Source: Candidatus Kuenenia stuttgartensis
GTDB lineage: Bacteria > Planctomycetota > UBA11346
Length of the DNA: 64,000 bases
Assembly (NCBI GenBank): GCA_945876185.1
Contig: CAMCMZ010000006.1
Location: 27,217-91,216, forward strand
Reading direction: 5' to 3'
Below are positions 7,217 through 16,875 of this stretch, one piece after another. Below the pieces are notes generated by a model. The model saw nothing but the letters and a program-made list of their open reading frames with translations. It did not search any database and had not been told where the DNA came from. Each line of letters opens with the position of its first letter. Within the stretch, counting starts at the first letter, position 1. A program made the translations under genes and the position numbers.

Positions 7217-8584
7217 ATGAAACCGTTGAAAAAAGCTCATTCGCTGCTGATCGCCGTCCTGGTGCTGGCCGCGTGCGCCAGCGCTGGCGAGGCCGGTCGC
7301 CCCGTCGAGGTCATGGACCTGGCCAAGGCTGATGCCCGAGCCCGGGCCGAGGCCCCGGCGGTGCTGCAGGCCCAGGCTGAACTTGCAGCTGCCGGCCATC
7401 GCGCCCGGCGCGGGCTGGCGGTGGGGATGCCCCAGGTGACCGGCAGCGCCAGTTGGACCCAGCGCAACGAAACCGACGTCGCCGTCGTCGGTCAGGCCAG
7501 CAGTCGCCGGCGCGTCGGGGCCAGTCTGAAGGCCGAACAGCCGTTGTGGACGGGCGGCCAGCTTGATGCGGCCCGGATGGAAGGCCGCGGCAGCTGCGGC
7601 CAGGCCACGGCTGCGCTGGCGGCGGCCCGCCGCGACGCCGCCTTGAGCGCCCGGCTGGCGGTTTTGGCCGCCGCGCGGACGGTCGATCGCCTGGCCATCT
7701 TGAAAACCGCTGCCGCCGATCGCCGGGCCGAGGAAGCGGTGGTCGCGCGGCTGTTCACCGCCGGCCAAGCCGACCGCCTGGAGCAATCCGAGGCCGAGGT
7801 CGCCACCATGGCCGCCGATGAAGCCGCCGCCCGCGCCCGCCTGGAACGCGAACGCGCCGACCGTGACCTGGCGATCCTGCTGCTGCTGCCGCTGGGTTCG
7901 ATCACGGTGACCCAGAGTCTGGCAACCCCGGGGGATGGCGATGCGGTCGCGGCCCAGGCCCAGAGCCATCCCGGGATCGACCACGAACGCCTGCGTTCGG
8001 CCTGGGTCGAATCCCTCGGGCAGGTCCAGGGCGCGCGCGCCCAACGCATGCCGACCGTCAGTCTGCGCGGCGAGGCCGGAGTGGCGGGCGGGCGGATCGA
8101 ACAACAGTGGCCGGTCTGGTCGGTCGGGGTCGAGGCCTCGTGGACGATCTTCTCTGGTTTCGCCCTCGAAGCCGCTGAGGCCGAAGCAGTGGCCCGATTG
8201 GCCGCCGCCCGACGCGCGGTCGACGACCAGGAACGCGAACGGGCTCTTTCCATCCAAGGCCTGATCGCTGACCGCGCCGCCCTGGCCGTGCGCCTGACCG
8301 CCCAGCAGCACCTGGTCGAACGGTTCGCCGAGAACCACGCCGCCGCCGTCCGTCTGTATTCTGCCGGTCAGGTCATCTTCACCCGCCTGCGCCAGGCGGC
8401 CGATCAACTGGTCCAAGCCCGCCTGCTGCATCTCGACCTGCGCCACGAAGACGCCGGCGTCTTTGAAAAACTGCGCTCCGCCAGCGAAACGCTGCCAGCC
8501 TCCGCCAGCGGAACGCTGCCTGGTTCCGCCAGCGAAACGCTGCCAAGGTCGCCAGCCAAGATCGGGGATGGCCATGGGCGCTGA
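7217..8584 (+). CDS. TolC-family outer-membrane efflux/secretion protein
   Basis: A 455-residue protein with a signal peptide (MKPLKKAHSLLIAVLVLAACASAG) followed by alanine/arginine-rich amphipathic helices in the two-fold repeat pattern of the outer-membrane factor family: QAELAAAGHRARRGLAVGMPQVTGSASW, then later a QGARAQRMPTVSLRGEAGVAGG half. TolC trimers form the outer-membrane channel and periplasmic tunnel of type I secretion systems. An ABC exporter and an HlyD adaptor follow directly, so this is the third component of that machine. The C-terminus carries three 8-residue repeats (SASETLPA-like) from a 24-bp tandem repeat. Its end overlaps the start of the ABC gene. Confidence 0.88.
   Translation: MKPLKKAHSLLIAVLVLAACASAGEAGRPVEVMDLAKADARARAEAPAVLQAQAELAAAGHRARRGLAVGMPQVTGSASWTQRNETDVAVVGQASSRRRVGASLKAEQPLWTGGQLDAARMEGRGSCGQATAALAAARRDAALSARLAVLAAARTVDRLAILKTAAADRRAEEAVVARLFTAGQADRLEQSEAEVATMAADEAAARARLERERADRDLAILLLLPLGSITVTQSLATPGDGDAVAAQAQSHPGIDHERLRSAWVESLGQVQGARAQRMPTVSLRGEAGVAGGRIEQQWPVWSVGVEASWTIFSGFALEAAEAEAVARLAAARRAVDDQERERALSIQGLIADRAALAVRLTAQQHLVERFAENHAAAVRLYSAGQVIFTRLRQAADQLVQARLLHLDLRHEDAGVFEKLRSASETLPASASGTLPGSASETLPRSPAKIGDGHGR
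8477..8548 (+). repeat. 24-bp tandem repeat, three copies, at the 3' end of the tolC-like gene
   Basis: Three imperfect copies (8477-8500, 8501-8524, 8525-8548) of a unit beginning TCCGCCAGCGAAACGCTGCC. The unit is a multiple of three, so it adds SASETLP-type octapeptides to the C-terminus without shifting frame. It lies just upstream of the ABC-transporter start codon, so copy number also changes the leader of that gene. Confidence 0.85.
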
Positions 8585-10694
8585 TTCCACCCGGCTGGAT
8601 GACGGCGGTGCCAGCGCGCTGGCGATGCTCGCCCGTTTCCATGGGGTGCCGGCCGATCCGGCGGTTCTGGCGCGCGAATTCGGCAATGAAGGCGCCTTCG
8701 ACCATTTCGCCGCCCAACGCGCCGCCAAACGCCTGGGGCTGAAAGTCCGGGCCCGGCGCTGGGATCCCCGCCGCGCCGCGCGCCAGCCATTGCCAGCGCT
8801 GCTGCGCCGGCGCGACGGGTCGTGGACCATCCTGGCCAAGGTGGTGAACGATCAGGCCCTGGTGCAAGATCCCGGCGGTGATCCCGGGTTGGTGGCGCTG
8901 TCGGCGCTGGAAGGCGAGCATCTGATCCTGGTGGCGCGACGCGACGCCCTGATGGGCAGCCAGGGCCGCTTCGGTCTGACCTGGTTCGTGCCCGCCATCA
9001 TCAAATACCGCGCCACCCTGATCCAGGTGCTGGTGGTGTCGGTGCTGCTGCAGATCTTCGCCCTGATCACCCCGTTGTTCTTCCAGGTGGTGGTCGACAA
9101 GGTCCTGGTGCATCAGGGCATCGCCACCTTGACCGTGGTCAGCCTCGGCCTGCTCCTGGCGATCGTCTTCGAATCGGTGCTGGGCTGGCTGCGCACCTAC
9201 CTGCTGTCGCACACCACCAGCCGCATCGACGTCGAACTCGGGGCCAAGCTGTACCAGCATCTGCTGGCCCTGCCCCTGGCCTATTTCCAGAACCGGCCGA
9301 CCGGGCAGACGGTGGCGCGGGTGCGCGAACTCGAACACGTCCGCGAGTTCATCACCGGCTCGGCCCTGACCGTGCTCATCGACGGGGCCTTCGGTCTGGC
9401 GTTCTTCATCGTCATGTGGCTCTATTCGCCGATCCTGACCATCGTCGTGGCCCTGTCGCTGCCGATCTACGTGGCGATTTCGCTGCTGATCGGCCCAGCG
9501 TTGCGGCGCCAGGTCGAGGAACTGTTCCAGCGCGGCGCGGTGCGCGAGTCGTTCCTGGTCGAATCGGTGGCCGGGGCCGAAACGGTCAAGGCCATGGCGC
9601 TGGAGCCGCAGATGCGCTACCGCTGGGAGACCCAGCTGGCGGCCTTCGTCAGCCAGAGTTTCCGCACGGTGATGACCGGCACCACCGGCATGAAGCTGAT
9701 CGAGACCACCAGCAAGGTCGTCACCGCGGTAATCATCTGGGTCGGCGCCTATGAGGTCATGGGCCAACGCCTGACCGTCGGCGAACTGGTCGCCTTCAAC
9801 ATGCTGGCCGGGCAGATCAGCGGCCCGATCCTGCGCCTGTCGCAGCTCTGGCAGCAGTTCCAGCAGATGCGGATCTCGCTCAACCGCCTCGGCGACATTC
9901 TCGACACCCCGGTCGAACCGGGCAGCGGCCGCGTCGCGCCATCGCCGCCGGCCCTGGCCGGGCGCATCGAGTTCGAGCATGTCGGCTTCCGCTACCGCCT
10001 CGAAGGCAGCGACATCCTCGACGACATCACCGTGGCCATCGCGCCGGGGACCCTGGTCGGCATCGTCGGCCGCAGCGGCTCGGGCAAGAGCACCCTGTCG
10101 CGGCTGATCCAGCGCCTGTACGTGCCCGGCCGCGGCAAGGTTTTGATCGACGGCTATGACCTGGCGATCGCCGATCCGGCCTGGCTGCGCCGCCAGGTCG
10201 GGGTGGTCCTGCAAGACACCCTGTTGTTCAACCGCACGGTGCGCGAAAACATCAGCCTGGCCGATCCCAGCCTGTCGATGGAACGGGTGGTCGAAGCCGC
10301 CGAGCTGGCCGGCGCCCACGAGTTCATCGCTAGTCTGCCCGAGGCCTACGACACCAGCATCGAAGAGCGCGGCACCAACCTGTCCGGCGGCCAGCGCCAA
10401 CGCCTGGCGATCGCCCGCACCCTGGCCGCCGATCCGCGCATCCTGATCCTCGACGAGGCCACCAGCGCCCTCGACGCCGACAGCGAGAGCGCCTTCCTGG
10501 CCCGTATGCCGCGCATCCGTGCCGGCCGCACCGTGCTGGTGATCGCCCATCGCCTGTCGACGATCATGGGCTGCGACCGCATCCTGGTCATGGACAAGGG
10601 CCGGATCGTCGAAGACGGCACCCCGGCGGCGCTGATCGCCGCCGATGGGCCGTTCGCCAACCTGGTGCGCAAGCAATCGACGGCGGTGCTGTGA
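8568..10694 (+). CDS. Type I secretion ABC exporter with degenerate C39-like domain
   Basis: A HlyB/LapB-like inner-membrane exporter of about 708 residues from the chosen ATG. The N-terminal ~120 residues resemble a C39 peptidase domain, but the catalytic-Cys region reads DDGGASALAMLARFHG, with no Cys. It is therefore a C39-like docking domain, as in RTX exporters that do not cleave a leader. Six transmembrane helices follow (around IQVLVVSVLLQIFALITPLF onward). The nucleotide-binding domain has Walker A GRSGSGKST, signature LSGGQRQRLAIART, Walker B ILILDEATSALD and the H-loop IAHRLSTI. An upstream ATG at 8463 would add 35 Cys/Pro-rich residues from the repeat and looks spurious. The start overlaps the tolC-like gene. 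Confidence 0.93.
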   Translation: MAMGADSTRLDDGGASALAMLARFHGVPADPAVLAREFGNEGAFDHFAAQRAAKRLGLKVRARRWDPRRAARQPLPALLRRRDGSWTILAKVVNDQALVQDPGGDPGLVALSALEGEHLILVARRDALMGSQGRFGLTWFVPAIIKYRATLIQVLVVSVLLQIFALITPLFFQVVVDKVLVHQGIATLTVVSLGLLLAIVFESVLGWLRTYLLSHTTSRIDVELGAKLYQHLLALPLAYFQNRPTGQTVARVRELEHVREFITGSALTVLIDGAFGLAFFIVMWLYSPILTIVVALSLPIYVAISLLIGPALRRQVEELFQRGAVRESFLVESVAGAETVKAMALEPQMRYRWETQLAAFVSQSFRTVMTGTTGMKLIETTSKVVTAVIIWVGAYEVMGQRLTVGELVAFNMLAGQISGPILRLSQLWQQFQQMRISLNRLGDILDTPVEPGSGRVAPSPPALAGRIEFEHVGFRYRLEGSDILDDITVAIAPGTLVGIVGRSGSGKSTLSRLIQRLYVPGRGKVLIDGYDLAIADPAWLRRQVGVVLQDTLLFNRTVRENISLADPSLSMERVVEAAELAGAHEFIASLPEAYDTSIEERGTNLSGGQRQRLAIARTLAADPRILILDEATSALDADSESAFLARMPRIRAGRTVLVIAHRLSTIMGCDRILVMDKGRIVEDGTPAALIAADGPFANLVRKQSTAVL

Positions 10695-12145
10695 AACCGC
10701 CACCACTACCACCGCCGCCAACGCCACCGCAGCCGGCGGATCCCGATGATGATGACGTCATCGTCCTGCTGCCCGATGAGCCCTCTGCCCCGTCCAACCG
10801 TCATCGCGGCTGGGTCTGGGAGCGCGCCACCGGCGGTCGCGACCGTCAGGAACTCGCCTTTCTGCCGGCGGCGCTGGAAGTGCTGGAGACCCCGGCCTCG
10901 CCGCTGGGGCGGATCGTCACCTGGATGCTGGTCCTGATCGTCGCCACGGCCCTCGCCTGGTCGTGGTTCGGCAAGGTCGATGCGGTGGCGGTGGCCCAGG
11001 GTCGGGTGGTGCCCGGCGGCAACGTCAAGAATGTAGCCCATTCCGAAGGCGGTGTCGTGGTGGCCTTGGCGGTGCGCGAGGGTCAGGCCGTCACCGCCGG
11101 CCAGGCCCTGCTGACCATCGATCCGGTGGCCGCCGTCGCCGATCAGGAGCAAGTCGAGGCCGACCTGGTGGCGGCCGAAGCGACGATCGCGGCCGTGCGC
11201 ACCACCCTGGACCGCCAGCAGGCCGGCCAGCCACCGGCCGGTCTCGTCTTCGCCGGCCCCGCCATCAACAGCCACGTCGTCGCGGAACACCGGCAACTGG
11301 TGCGCGAACTCGAAGGCCTCGATGCCGAGATCGGCCGCCTCGACGCCTCTGCCAATGCCGCCCGGGTCGAACTCGAAGCCGCGCGCAGCCTCCTGCCGTT
11401 GCAGCGCGAACAGGAGGAATCCCTGCGCGCCCTCCTGGCCGGAGCGCGGCCCGACCTGCCCCGGGCGCGCTGGCTCGAACGGCTCCAGACCCTGCGCGAA
11501 ACCGAGGCCGCCCTGGCCCGGGCCGAGGCGCGCACCGGCGAGGTCGCAGCCGAGCGCGGCGTGCTCGCCGCCCGCCGGGCCCAGGCGGTCATCGCCTTCC
11601 AGGTGAAACTGCTCGATCGCCTGCGCGAGGCCGAGGCCAAGCGCGACCAGGCGACGGCGATGCGGCGGCGCACCAGCCATCGCGCCGACCTGGCGGTGGT
11701 CCGCGCCCCGGTCGCCGGCATCGTCCATCGCTTGGCGGTGGCCGGACTCGGCGCGGTGATCAAGCCCGGCGACACCATCCTGGTGCTGGTGCCCAGCGAC
11801 GCCGTGTTGGAAATCGAGGCCTTCGCCAAAAACCTGGACATCGCCCACCTCAAAACCGGCCAGACCGCGCAATTGAAGATCGAGGCCTTCCCCTTCACCG
11901 AGCACGGCATCATCGATGCCGAGGTCACCCTGGTCGGCGCCGATGCGATCAATGATGAACGGCGCGGCATGATCTTCCCCATCACCTTGCGGCCATTGGC
12001 CAACGGCCGTGGCGCCGCCCTGCGGCCACGCCTGGTTCCGGGCATGAGCGTCGAATGCGAAGTCCTGACCGAGCGCCGCCGGGTCATCGAATACCTCCTC
12101 TCACCCATCCAGCGACACCACCATGATGCCCTACGCGAACGTTAA
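10691..12145 (+). CDS. HlyD-family periplasmic adaptor of type I secretion
   Basis: A membrane-fusion protein of 484 residues that bridges the ABC exporter and TolC. The N-terminus is a proline-rich cytoplasmic tail with four consecutive aspartates. Then come one transmembrane helix (IVTWMLVLIVATALAWSWFG), a lipoyl-like half (VALAVREGQAVTAGQALLTID), a long Ala/Glu/Arg-rich coiled-coil hairpin, and the second lipoyl half with RAPVAGIVHRLAV. A beta-barrel follows, with the family motif AQLKIEAFPFTEHGIIDAEVT. It overlaps the ABC gene by four bases, indicating coupled translation. The downstream Calx-beta gene begins inside its last 23 bases. Confidence 0.93.
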   Translation: MKPPPLPPPPTPPQPADPDDDDVIVLLPDEPSAPSNRHRGWVWERATGGRDRQELAFLPAALEVLETPASPLGRIVTWMLVLIVATALAWSWFGKVDAVAVAQGRVVPGGNVKNVAHSEGGVVVALAVREGQAVTAGQALLTIDPVAAVADQEQVEADLVAAEATIAAVRTTLDRQQAGQPPAGLVFAGPAINSHVVAEHRQLVRELEGLDAEIGRLDASANAARVELEAARSLLPLQREQEESLRALLAGARPDLPRARWLERLQTLRETEAALARAEARTGEVAAERGVLAARRAQAVIAFQVKLLDRLREAEAKRDQATAMRRRTSHRADLAVVRAPVAGIVHRLAVAGLGAVIKPGDTILVLVPSDAVLEIEAFAKNLDIAHLKTGQTAQLKIEAFPFTEHGIIDAEVTLVGADAINDERRGMIFPITLRPLANGRGAALRPRLVPGMSVECEVLTERRRVIEYLLSPIQRHHHDALRER

Positions 12146-14981
12146 GTCCGCCATCTGCCTGATCTGCCTCTGGTTCGCGGCCGCTACCGCCGCCACGGCT
12201 GAACCGGTGGTGGTCATCCGCGCGCTGGCCGATCGTGCGAGCGAGGACGGCACCCGGATCGCCACGGTTGAGGTCGAACGCGACAACGCCGGTCCGGCGC
12301 TGTCCATCGGCCTGACCAGCAGCGGTACCGCCACCCCGGGGGTCGACCTCGACCAGCCGCCGGCCCAGGTGGTCATCCCGGCCGGCCAGCACCGCACCCA
12401 GTTCACCCTGGCCGCGCATGACGACCTGGTTCGCGAATATGGTGAAGGTCTGACCATCTCGCTGGCGCCGGGTTCGTACCAGATCGGGATCGAGTCCTCG
12501 GTCACCATTCTCATCGAGGACGACGAGACCGTGATCACTCGCCTGGCTGCCGATCTGGTGGCCAGCGAACAGGATGATGACCGGGCGGTGGTCCGGCTGG
12601 GCATCGCCCCGGCGCCAGCGGCCGGCGAGGTTGTTCTGCAAGGGGTGCTGGGTGGCACCGCCATCCTCGAGGGGGATTACCACCTGTGGATTTCCAGCCC
12701 GGGCGGGACCCCCGTAGCCGTGACCACCGCCCGGTTCACCTATCCGGTCGAGGCCGATGCCAGCAGCATCGAATTCGAATTGCGGCCGATCAGCGATGCC
12801 GCAGTCGAAGGCGCCGAGACCGTGACCATCAGTCTCAGCACCCCGGGCGATGCCGTTCTGCGCGACGGTGCCCAGAGTTGGACCTGGAGCATCGTCGACG
12901 ACGACCTCAGCCTGGGACTGGATGCGGTGGCCGACACCGACGAATCCGGAACCCCGGGCAGCGTGAGGATCTCGCTGACGGCACCGACGCCGACCACGAT
13001 CACCGTGCCGTTGATCTATGGCGGCTCTGCCGAGCGCAGCGAATACACCGCCCCCGATACGGTGACCATCACCGCTGGTTCCAGCAGCGCCGTGGTGCAG
13101 ATCGTCGGCAAAGCCGATGCCCTGGCCGAAGGCAGCGAAACCATCGTGGTCGCGCTCGGACCGACCTTGGTCGGGGCGGTCGATCCAGCCCGACGGACCG
13201 CCACCATCACCCTGCGCGAGATCGCCGGCGTCGCCACCATCACCACCGTCGAGACGGTGCACGAAGGAGGCGCCCCCGGGCGGTTGCGCTTCAACCTGGC
13301 GCGCAGCCCGGGCGCCAGTCCCGCCGTCGACCTCTTGTTCCGCTTCGAGGGCACCGCCGATCCCTTGACCGACCTGGTCGATCCCGGTGATCGGGTGACC
13401 GTGCCGGCCGGAGCGAACAGCGTCGATCTGCTGCTCACGGCTAAAGATGACACCCTGGCCGAGGGTGAGGAAACCTTCGTGGTGACGCTGCTGCCCGGGG
13501 CCGGCTATACGCTCGGCCAGCCGGCCAGCGCCACGATCGCGGTGATCGATGACGAACCGGTGGTCGAGGTGCAGGCCTTGACCGATGTCCACGAAGGCGG
13601 CGCCGCTGGCAGTCTGCGGCTGCGCCTGGCCGGGGGTGCGGTCGCCAACCGTGATCTGACCGTGATCCTGAATCTGACCGGCAGTGCCGGCCTGAACGTC
13701 GCGACCGAGGTCGCCATCATCGGCGCCACCGTGACCGCCGGCCAGGCCTCGGTGGTGATCCCGCGCGGCACCACGCAACGCGATCTGAGCGTCACTACCA
13801 CCGACGATCTCCTCGCCGAGGGCGATGAACAGCTTACCGTCACCGTCAGCGACCGGCTCGACAACTCAGGCGCCCGCATCGATTACCGGCCTTCGCCCAG
13901 CCTCGGTTCGGCCACCATCGCGATCCTCGATGATGAACCCCCGAAGATCGCCATCGAAGCCGATGGCGCCGGTACCGAACCGGGCACCGCCGGCGGCTTC
14001 GCGCTGCTGTTCGATGGCGATGGCAGCATCGATCGACGCCGGGATCTCAGTGTCCGACTTGCCTATAGCGGCAGCGCCAGCCGGGGGGTGGATTACACGG
14101 ATCCGGGCGTGGTGGTGGTCCTGCCTGCTGCCACCCACCGCCTCAAGTTCTCGCTGCCGGTGCTCAATGATGATATTGCAGAAAGCACCGAGCAGGTCGT
14201 GGTCAGCATCGTACCCGATGCGGCCTATGCGATCGCCACCGACAAGGGTTCGGCCACCATCGCGATCACCGACGACGATCGTCCGACCGTGCGGATCCGG
14301 ACGGTGGTGGCAGCCTTCCGCGAGCCCGCCGGAGAAGCCACTGGCGTGGTGGAACGCGTTGGTCCGACCGATGCCGCCCTGACCGTGGCTTTGACCGTCG
14401 ACAGCGCCAGCACCGCCAGCGTGGGTTCGGACTTCAATGCGCAGCCCAGCGAAGTGGTCATCCCTGCCGGCGCCAGCAGCGCGAACTTCACCTTTAGTGC
14501 TACTTCCGATCCGACGGACGAACCGGACGAGACCGTGGTCATCACCCTGGGGACGCGTGACACCTACACGATCGACGGGGATTTCAGCCGGGCGGTCTTC
14601 ACCCTGCGCGACCGGCCGACCCGCAGCGAACTCGACATTCTGACCGAGCCGGACACCACGGTCGTCACCGTCGGCACGGCCTGGACCTATCGCCTGGCGG
14701 TCTCGTTGCTGCCTGGCACCAGCCCCAGCGACTACACGACCACGATCCTGGCCGCCCCGCCCGGTCTGACCGCTCCCGCCTGGATCACCGCCACGCCCTT
14801 GGCGGACGCGGGTGCCGAGCGCGTCGGTTTCACCATTGGCGGCACTCCGCCTGGCGAACTGACCGGAAAAAGCCTGCGCTTCCGCATCCAGGTGAAGGTC
14901 GAATCCGACCACAAACCAGGCGACCCGGAACTGCTCCTCCAGGATGTGATCCTGGCCATCATCCCCGCCAACGCCGGTTGA
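12123..14981 (+). CDS. Secreted multi-domain Calx-beta protein
   Basis: A 952-residue protein with a signal peptide (ICLICLWFAAATAATA) followed by about seven tandem Calx-beta domains. Each ends with the typical strand and acidic turn, such as SVTILIEDDE, TIAVIDDEP, TIAILDDEP and TIAITDDD, and contains the DxxAEGxExxxVxL calcium-binding pattern. The C-terminal 120 residues look like an Ig/cadherin-like fold. Calx-beta arrays bind calcium and stiffen extracellular proteins. A Sec signal rather than a type I signal suggests that it reaches the surface independently. Its place after HlyD suggests it helps display or retain the secreted giant protein, which is inference. The ATG three bases downstream (12126) is an equal start candidate. 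Confidence 0.85.
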   Translation: MMPYANVKSAICLICLWFAAATAATAEPVVVIRALADRASEDGTRIATVEVERDNAGPALSIGLTSSGTATPGVDLDQPPAQVVIPAGQHRTQFTLAAHDDLVREYGEGLTISLAPGSYQIGIESSVTILIEDDETVITRLAADLVASEQDDDRAVVRLGIAPAPAAGEVVLQGVLGGTAILEGDYHLWISSPGGTPVAVTTARFTYPVEADASSIEFELRPISDAAVEGAETVTISLSTPGDAVLRDGAQSWTWSIVDDDLSLGLDAVADTDESGTPGSVRISLTAPTPTTITVPLIYGGSAERSEYTAPDTVTITAGSSSAVVQIVGKADALAEGSETIVVALGPTLVGAVDPARRTATITLREIAGVATITTVETVHEGGAPGRLRFNLARSPGASPAVDLLFRFEGTADPLTDLVDPGDRVTVPAGANSVDLLLTAKDDTLAEGEETFVVTLLPGAGYTLGQPASATIAVIDDEPVVEVQALTDVHEGGAAGSLRLRLAGGAVANRDLTVILNLTGSAGLNVATEVAIIGATVTAGQASVVIPRGTTQRDLSVTTTDDLLAEGDEQLTVTVSDRLDNSGARIDYRPSPSLGSATIAILDDEPPKIAIEADGAGTEPGTAGGFALLFDGDGSIDRRRDLSVRLAYSGSASRGVDYTDPGVVVVLPAATHRLKFSLPVLNDDIAESTEQVVVSIVPDAAYAIATDKGSATIAITDDDRPTVRIRTVVAAFREPAGEATGVVERVGPTDAALTVALTVDSASTASVGSDFNAQPSEVVIPAGASSANFTFSATSDPTDEPDETVVITLGTRDTYTIDGDFSRAVFTLRDRPTRSELDILTEPDTTVVTVGTAWTYRLAVSLLPGTSPSDYTTTILAAPPGLTAPAWITATPLADAGAERVGFTIGGTPPGELTGKSLRFRIQVKVESDHKPGDPELLLQDVILAIIPANAG

Positions 14982-14985
14982 ACCC

Positions 14986-15873
14986 ATGACCTCCATCCCC
15001 TTCCACCGCGCTGTGTTCCTTCCACTCGCCCTGATCGTCGGCGGTTGTTCCGGCACCGGTTTCGATCCCGGCCTGCCGGCGCCGAAACTGGATGGCACTC
15101 TGCTGTCGGTCGATCTGGCCACTGGGCTCGCCACCGCGATCGCCGAGGACCAGGCCGGCACCGTCGCGTCCGGCCGCCTCGTGGTGCGCAAGGTCGAGGC
15201 CACCACCGTGGCCTTGGCCGATGGCGATGCCGTCGCCGAGGCAAACGCCCCGGTCGCGGGCACCCGCCGGGTCAACGTGGCGACATGTTATCTGGCGGTC
15301 ACCGAACTGACCCAGGGCCAATGGACGGCGCTTACCACCGGCACCACCCATCACCGCACCCCATGGACCCGGATCGTGCCCGCCGATGGCGCCGTGCCGG
15401 TAACCGATGGGCCCAACCAGCCGGCCACCGGTCTCGACCTGATCCTGGTCACGACGGTCTGCGCCGACTGGTCCAGCCGCCGGCCGTTCCGCCTGCGTCT
15501 GCCCAGCGGGGGCGAATGGCAGGCCGCCGCCCAGGGCAGCGACAGCCCCACCTACCCCTGGGGCGATGGTCTTGAGGAAGCCGATTGGAAGGACACCGCC
15601 CACCTGCGCACCACCACCGGAGCCAGCACCACCGGCCCCAGCGCCGGGCCGCTGCGGGTGGCGCAGAAACAGGCGAAGAACGGCTTCTACGATCTTGCCG
15701 GCAATGTCGCTGAACTTCTTGGTGATGAACGGTCTGGCGATCTCGCCGTCCTCGTCGGCGGTTCGTGGAACGACAACCCGCGCAGCGCCGCGATCCGAAA
15801 CCGCCAGACGGCGCCAATCGGCATCCCGCTGGCCACCGCCGGCTGCCGCCTGGTGCTGGAAGTGACCCCATGA
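14986..15873 (+). CDS. Lipoprotein with formylglycine-generating-enzyme-like (SUMF1/FGE-sulfatase) domain
   Basis: A 295-residue protein with a lipoprotein signal (LALIVGGC, lipobox Cys). The body follows the FGE-sulfatase fold: CYLAVTELTQGQWTALT, LRLPSGGEWQAAAQGSDSPTYPWGD, NGFYDLAGNVAELLGD, VLVGGSWNDN and a terminal AGCRLVLE. Many family members are not sulfatase activators but binding or chaperone proteins. The first helix normally reads EVTNxQY and here reads TELTQGQW. The usual C-terminal catalytic cysteine pair of true FGE is not evident, so enzymatic activity is doubtful. It starts five bases after the Calx-beta stop and ends in an ATGA overlap with the next gene. Confidence 0.82.
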   Translation: MTSIPFHRAVFLPLALIVGGCSGTGFDPGLPAPKLDGTLLSVDLATGLATAIAEDQAGTVASGRLVVRKVEATTVALADGDAVAEANAPVAGTRRVNVATCYLAVTELTQGQWTALTTGTTHHRTPWTRIVPADGAVPVTDGPNQPATGLDLILVTTVCADWSSRRPFRLRLPSGGEWQAAAQGSDSPTYPWGDGLEEADWKDTAHLRTTTGASTTGPSAGPLRVAQKQAKNGFYDLAGNVAELLGDERSGDLAVLVGGSWNDNPRSAAIRNRQTAPIGIPLATAGCRLVLEVTP

Positions 15874-16616
15874 CCACGACCCCCACCATCAGGCTGGCTA
15901 CTCTCGCCCTGAGCGCCTTGAGCGCCCTGGGCGCCGCCGACTTCTCCCTCACCGCCGGCACTGCCGCACCCTTGTCAGAGATGCAGGTGCGCGGCACTTC
16001 CAACCAGACGCTCGCCTACCATGCCGATGCCGCCATCGGCTGGTCGGTGGGGGTCGGCTTGTCGTGGCGGCAGGAAGAGGCCTACGACTCGTTCCAGGTC
16101 CAGCACAGCCTGCTGCGCGCCGATGATCTGCCAGCCAGCGACCAGCCGATGATGCGTCTGGCCATGACCGGCTGGCGCTTCGATCTCGGCCTGACCGGCC
16201 AACGTCATGCCGGCAGTCTGCAGACGCGCGATGTCGGCGACCAGGGCGAGGCCTACACCGGTGCGCTCTTCCTTGACGCCCTGGCGGTCGAGACGCAAGT
16301 CGGCCTGGGCCTGCGTTTTGCCAATGGTTCGGCGGCCTTCCTGCCCAGGACCATGCTGGTCGATGTCGGTCTGGTGGGCGCGGGCGGGGTCGCCCGCGCT
16401 GGTCTCGCCGGCCGCTGGAGCGATCCCGGGCCCTATGCCCGTTATGGCGCCCGACTCACCGTCTCAGCCCCGATTTCCAAGCAGTGGACCCTGGGCCTGG
16501 CTGGCGGTTGGGAGATCGTCTCGGCCTCGCCCCGCTGGCCCGGCACCCAGCAGGTGCAGGTGGATGGCAGCGGTGCGGTCTTCGCCCTGACCATCAGCAC
16601 TAGACTCGGTAACTGA
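15870..16616 (+). CDS. Predicted outer-membrane beta-barrel-like protein of unknown function
   Basis: A 248-residue protein with a signal peptide (LATLALSALSALGAA). The mature part alternates hydrophobic and polar residues and contains many Gly/Asp turns, as in a small outer-membrane barrel (GWSVGVGLSWRQEE, GLTGQRHAG, ALFLDALAVETQVGLGLRFANG). It ends VFALTISTRLGN. No named family is recognised. The ATG at 15870 forms an ATGA overlap with the preceding stop, and the 35 codons upstream of it in frame lie inside the FGE-like gene and are not used. It is the last gene of the operon-like block before the 259-base gap and the giant substrate gene. Confidence 0.7.
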   Translation: MTTTPTIRLATLALSALSALGAADFSLTAGTAAPLSEMQVRGTSNQTLAYHADAAIGWSVGVGLSWRQEEAYDSFQVQHSLLRADDLPASDQPMMRLAMTGWRFDLGLTGQRHAGSLQTRDVGDQGEAYTGALFLDALAVETQVGLGLRFANGSAAFLPRTMLVDVGLVGAGGVARAGLAGRWSDPGPYARYGARLTVSAPISKQWTLGLAGGWEIVSASPRWPGTQQVQVDGSGAVFALTISTRLGN

Positions 16617-16875
16617 AACAACTGCGCCTGTAGGTGCCAGTTCAAGGATCTCGCTGCAATCGCCAAACCTAATCGCCAAACCTATGGGAAAGGTGGACTC
16701 ACGACCTCGTCGCGGCAAGGGTTCCGGGATGTGAAGGTGCGATTCAACATCTGAACAGGATCTACATAAATTATTCACATCGCGCCGCATGCTCGGCTTG
16801 AACGTCCTGATTCCATCAGGCGTCAGCAACCGGTCTGAAACCCTCCAACCACTTTCACGCTTCTAGGAACCCGCC

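Noticed and set aside
8379..10727. A 782-codon open frame on the minus strand antisense to the ABC exporter
   Set aside because: The plus strand encodes a complete ABC exporter with all motifs. The antisense frame is Gln/Asp/His-rich and of the type produced by high GC at third positions; it has no recognisable domain.
15765..15869. A longer start for the outer-membrane-like gene
   Set aside because: The 35 upstream codons lie inside the FGE-like gene and lack a signal peptide. The ATG at 15870 gives an ATGA overlap and a signal peptide.
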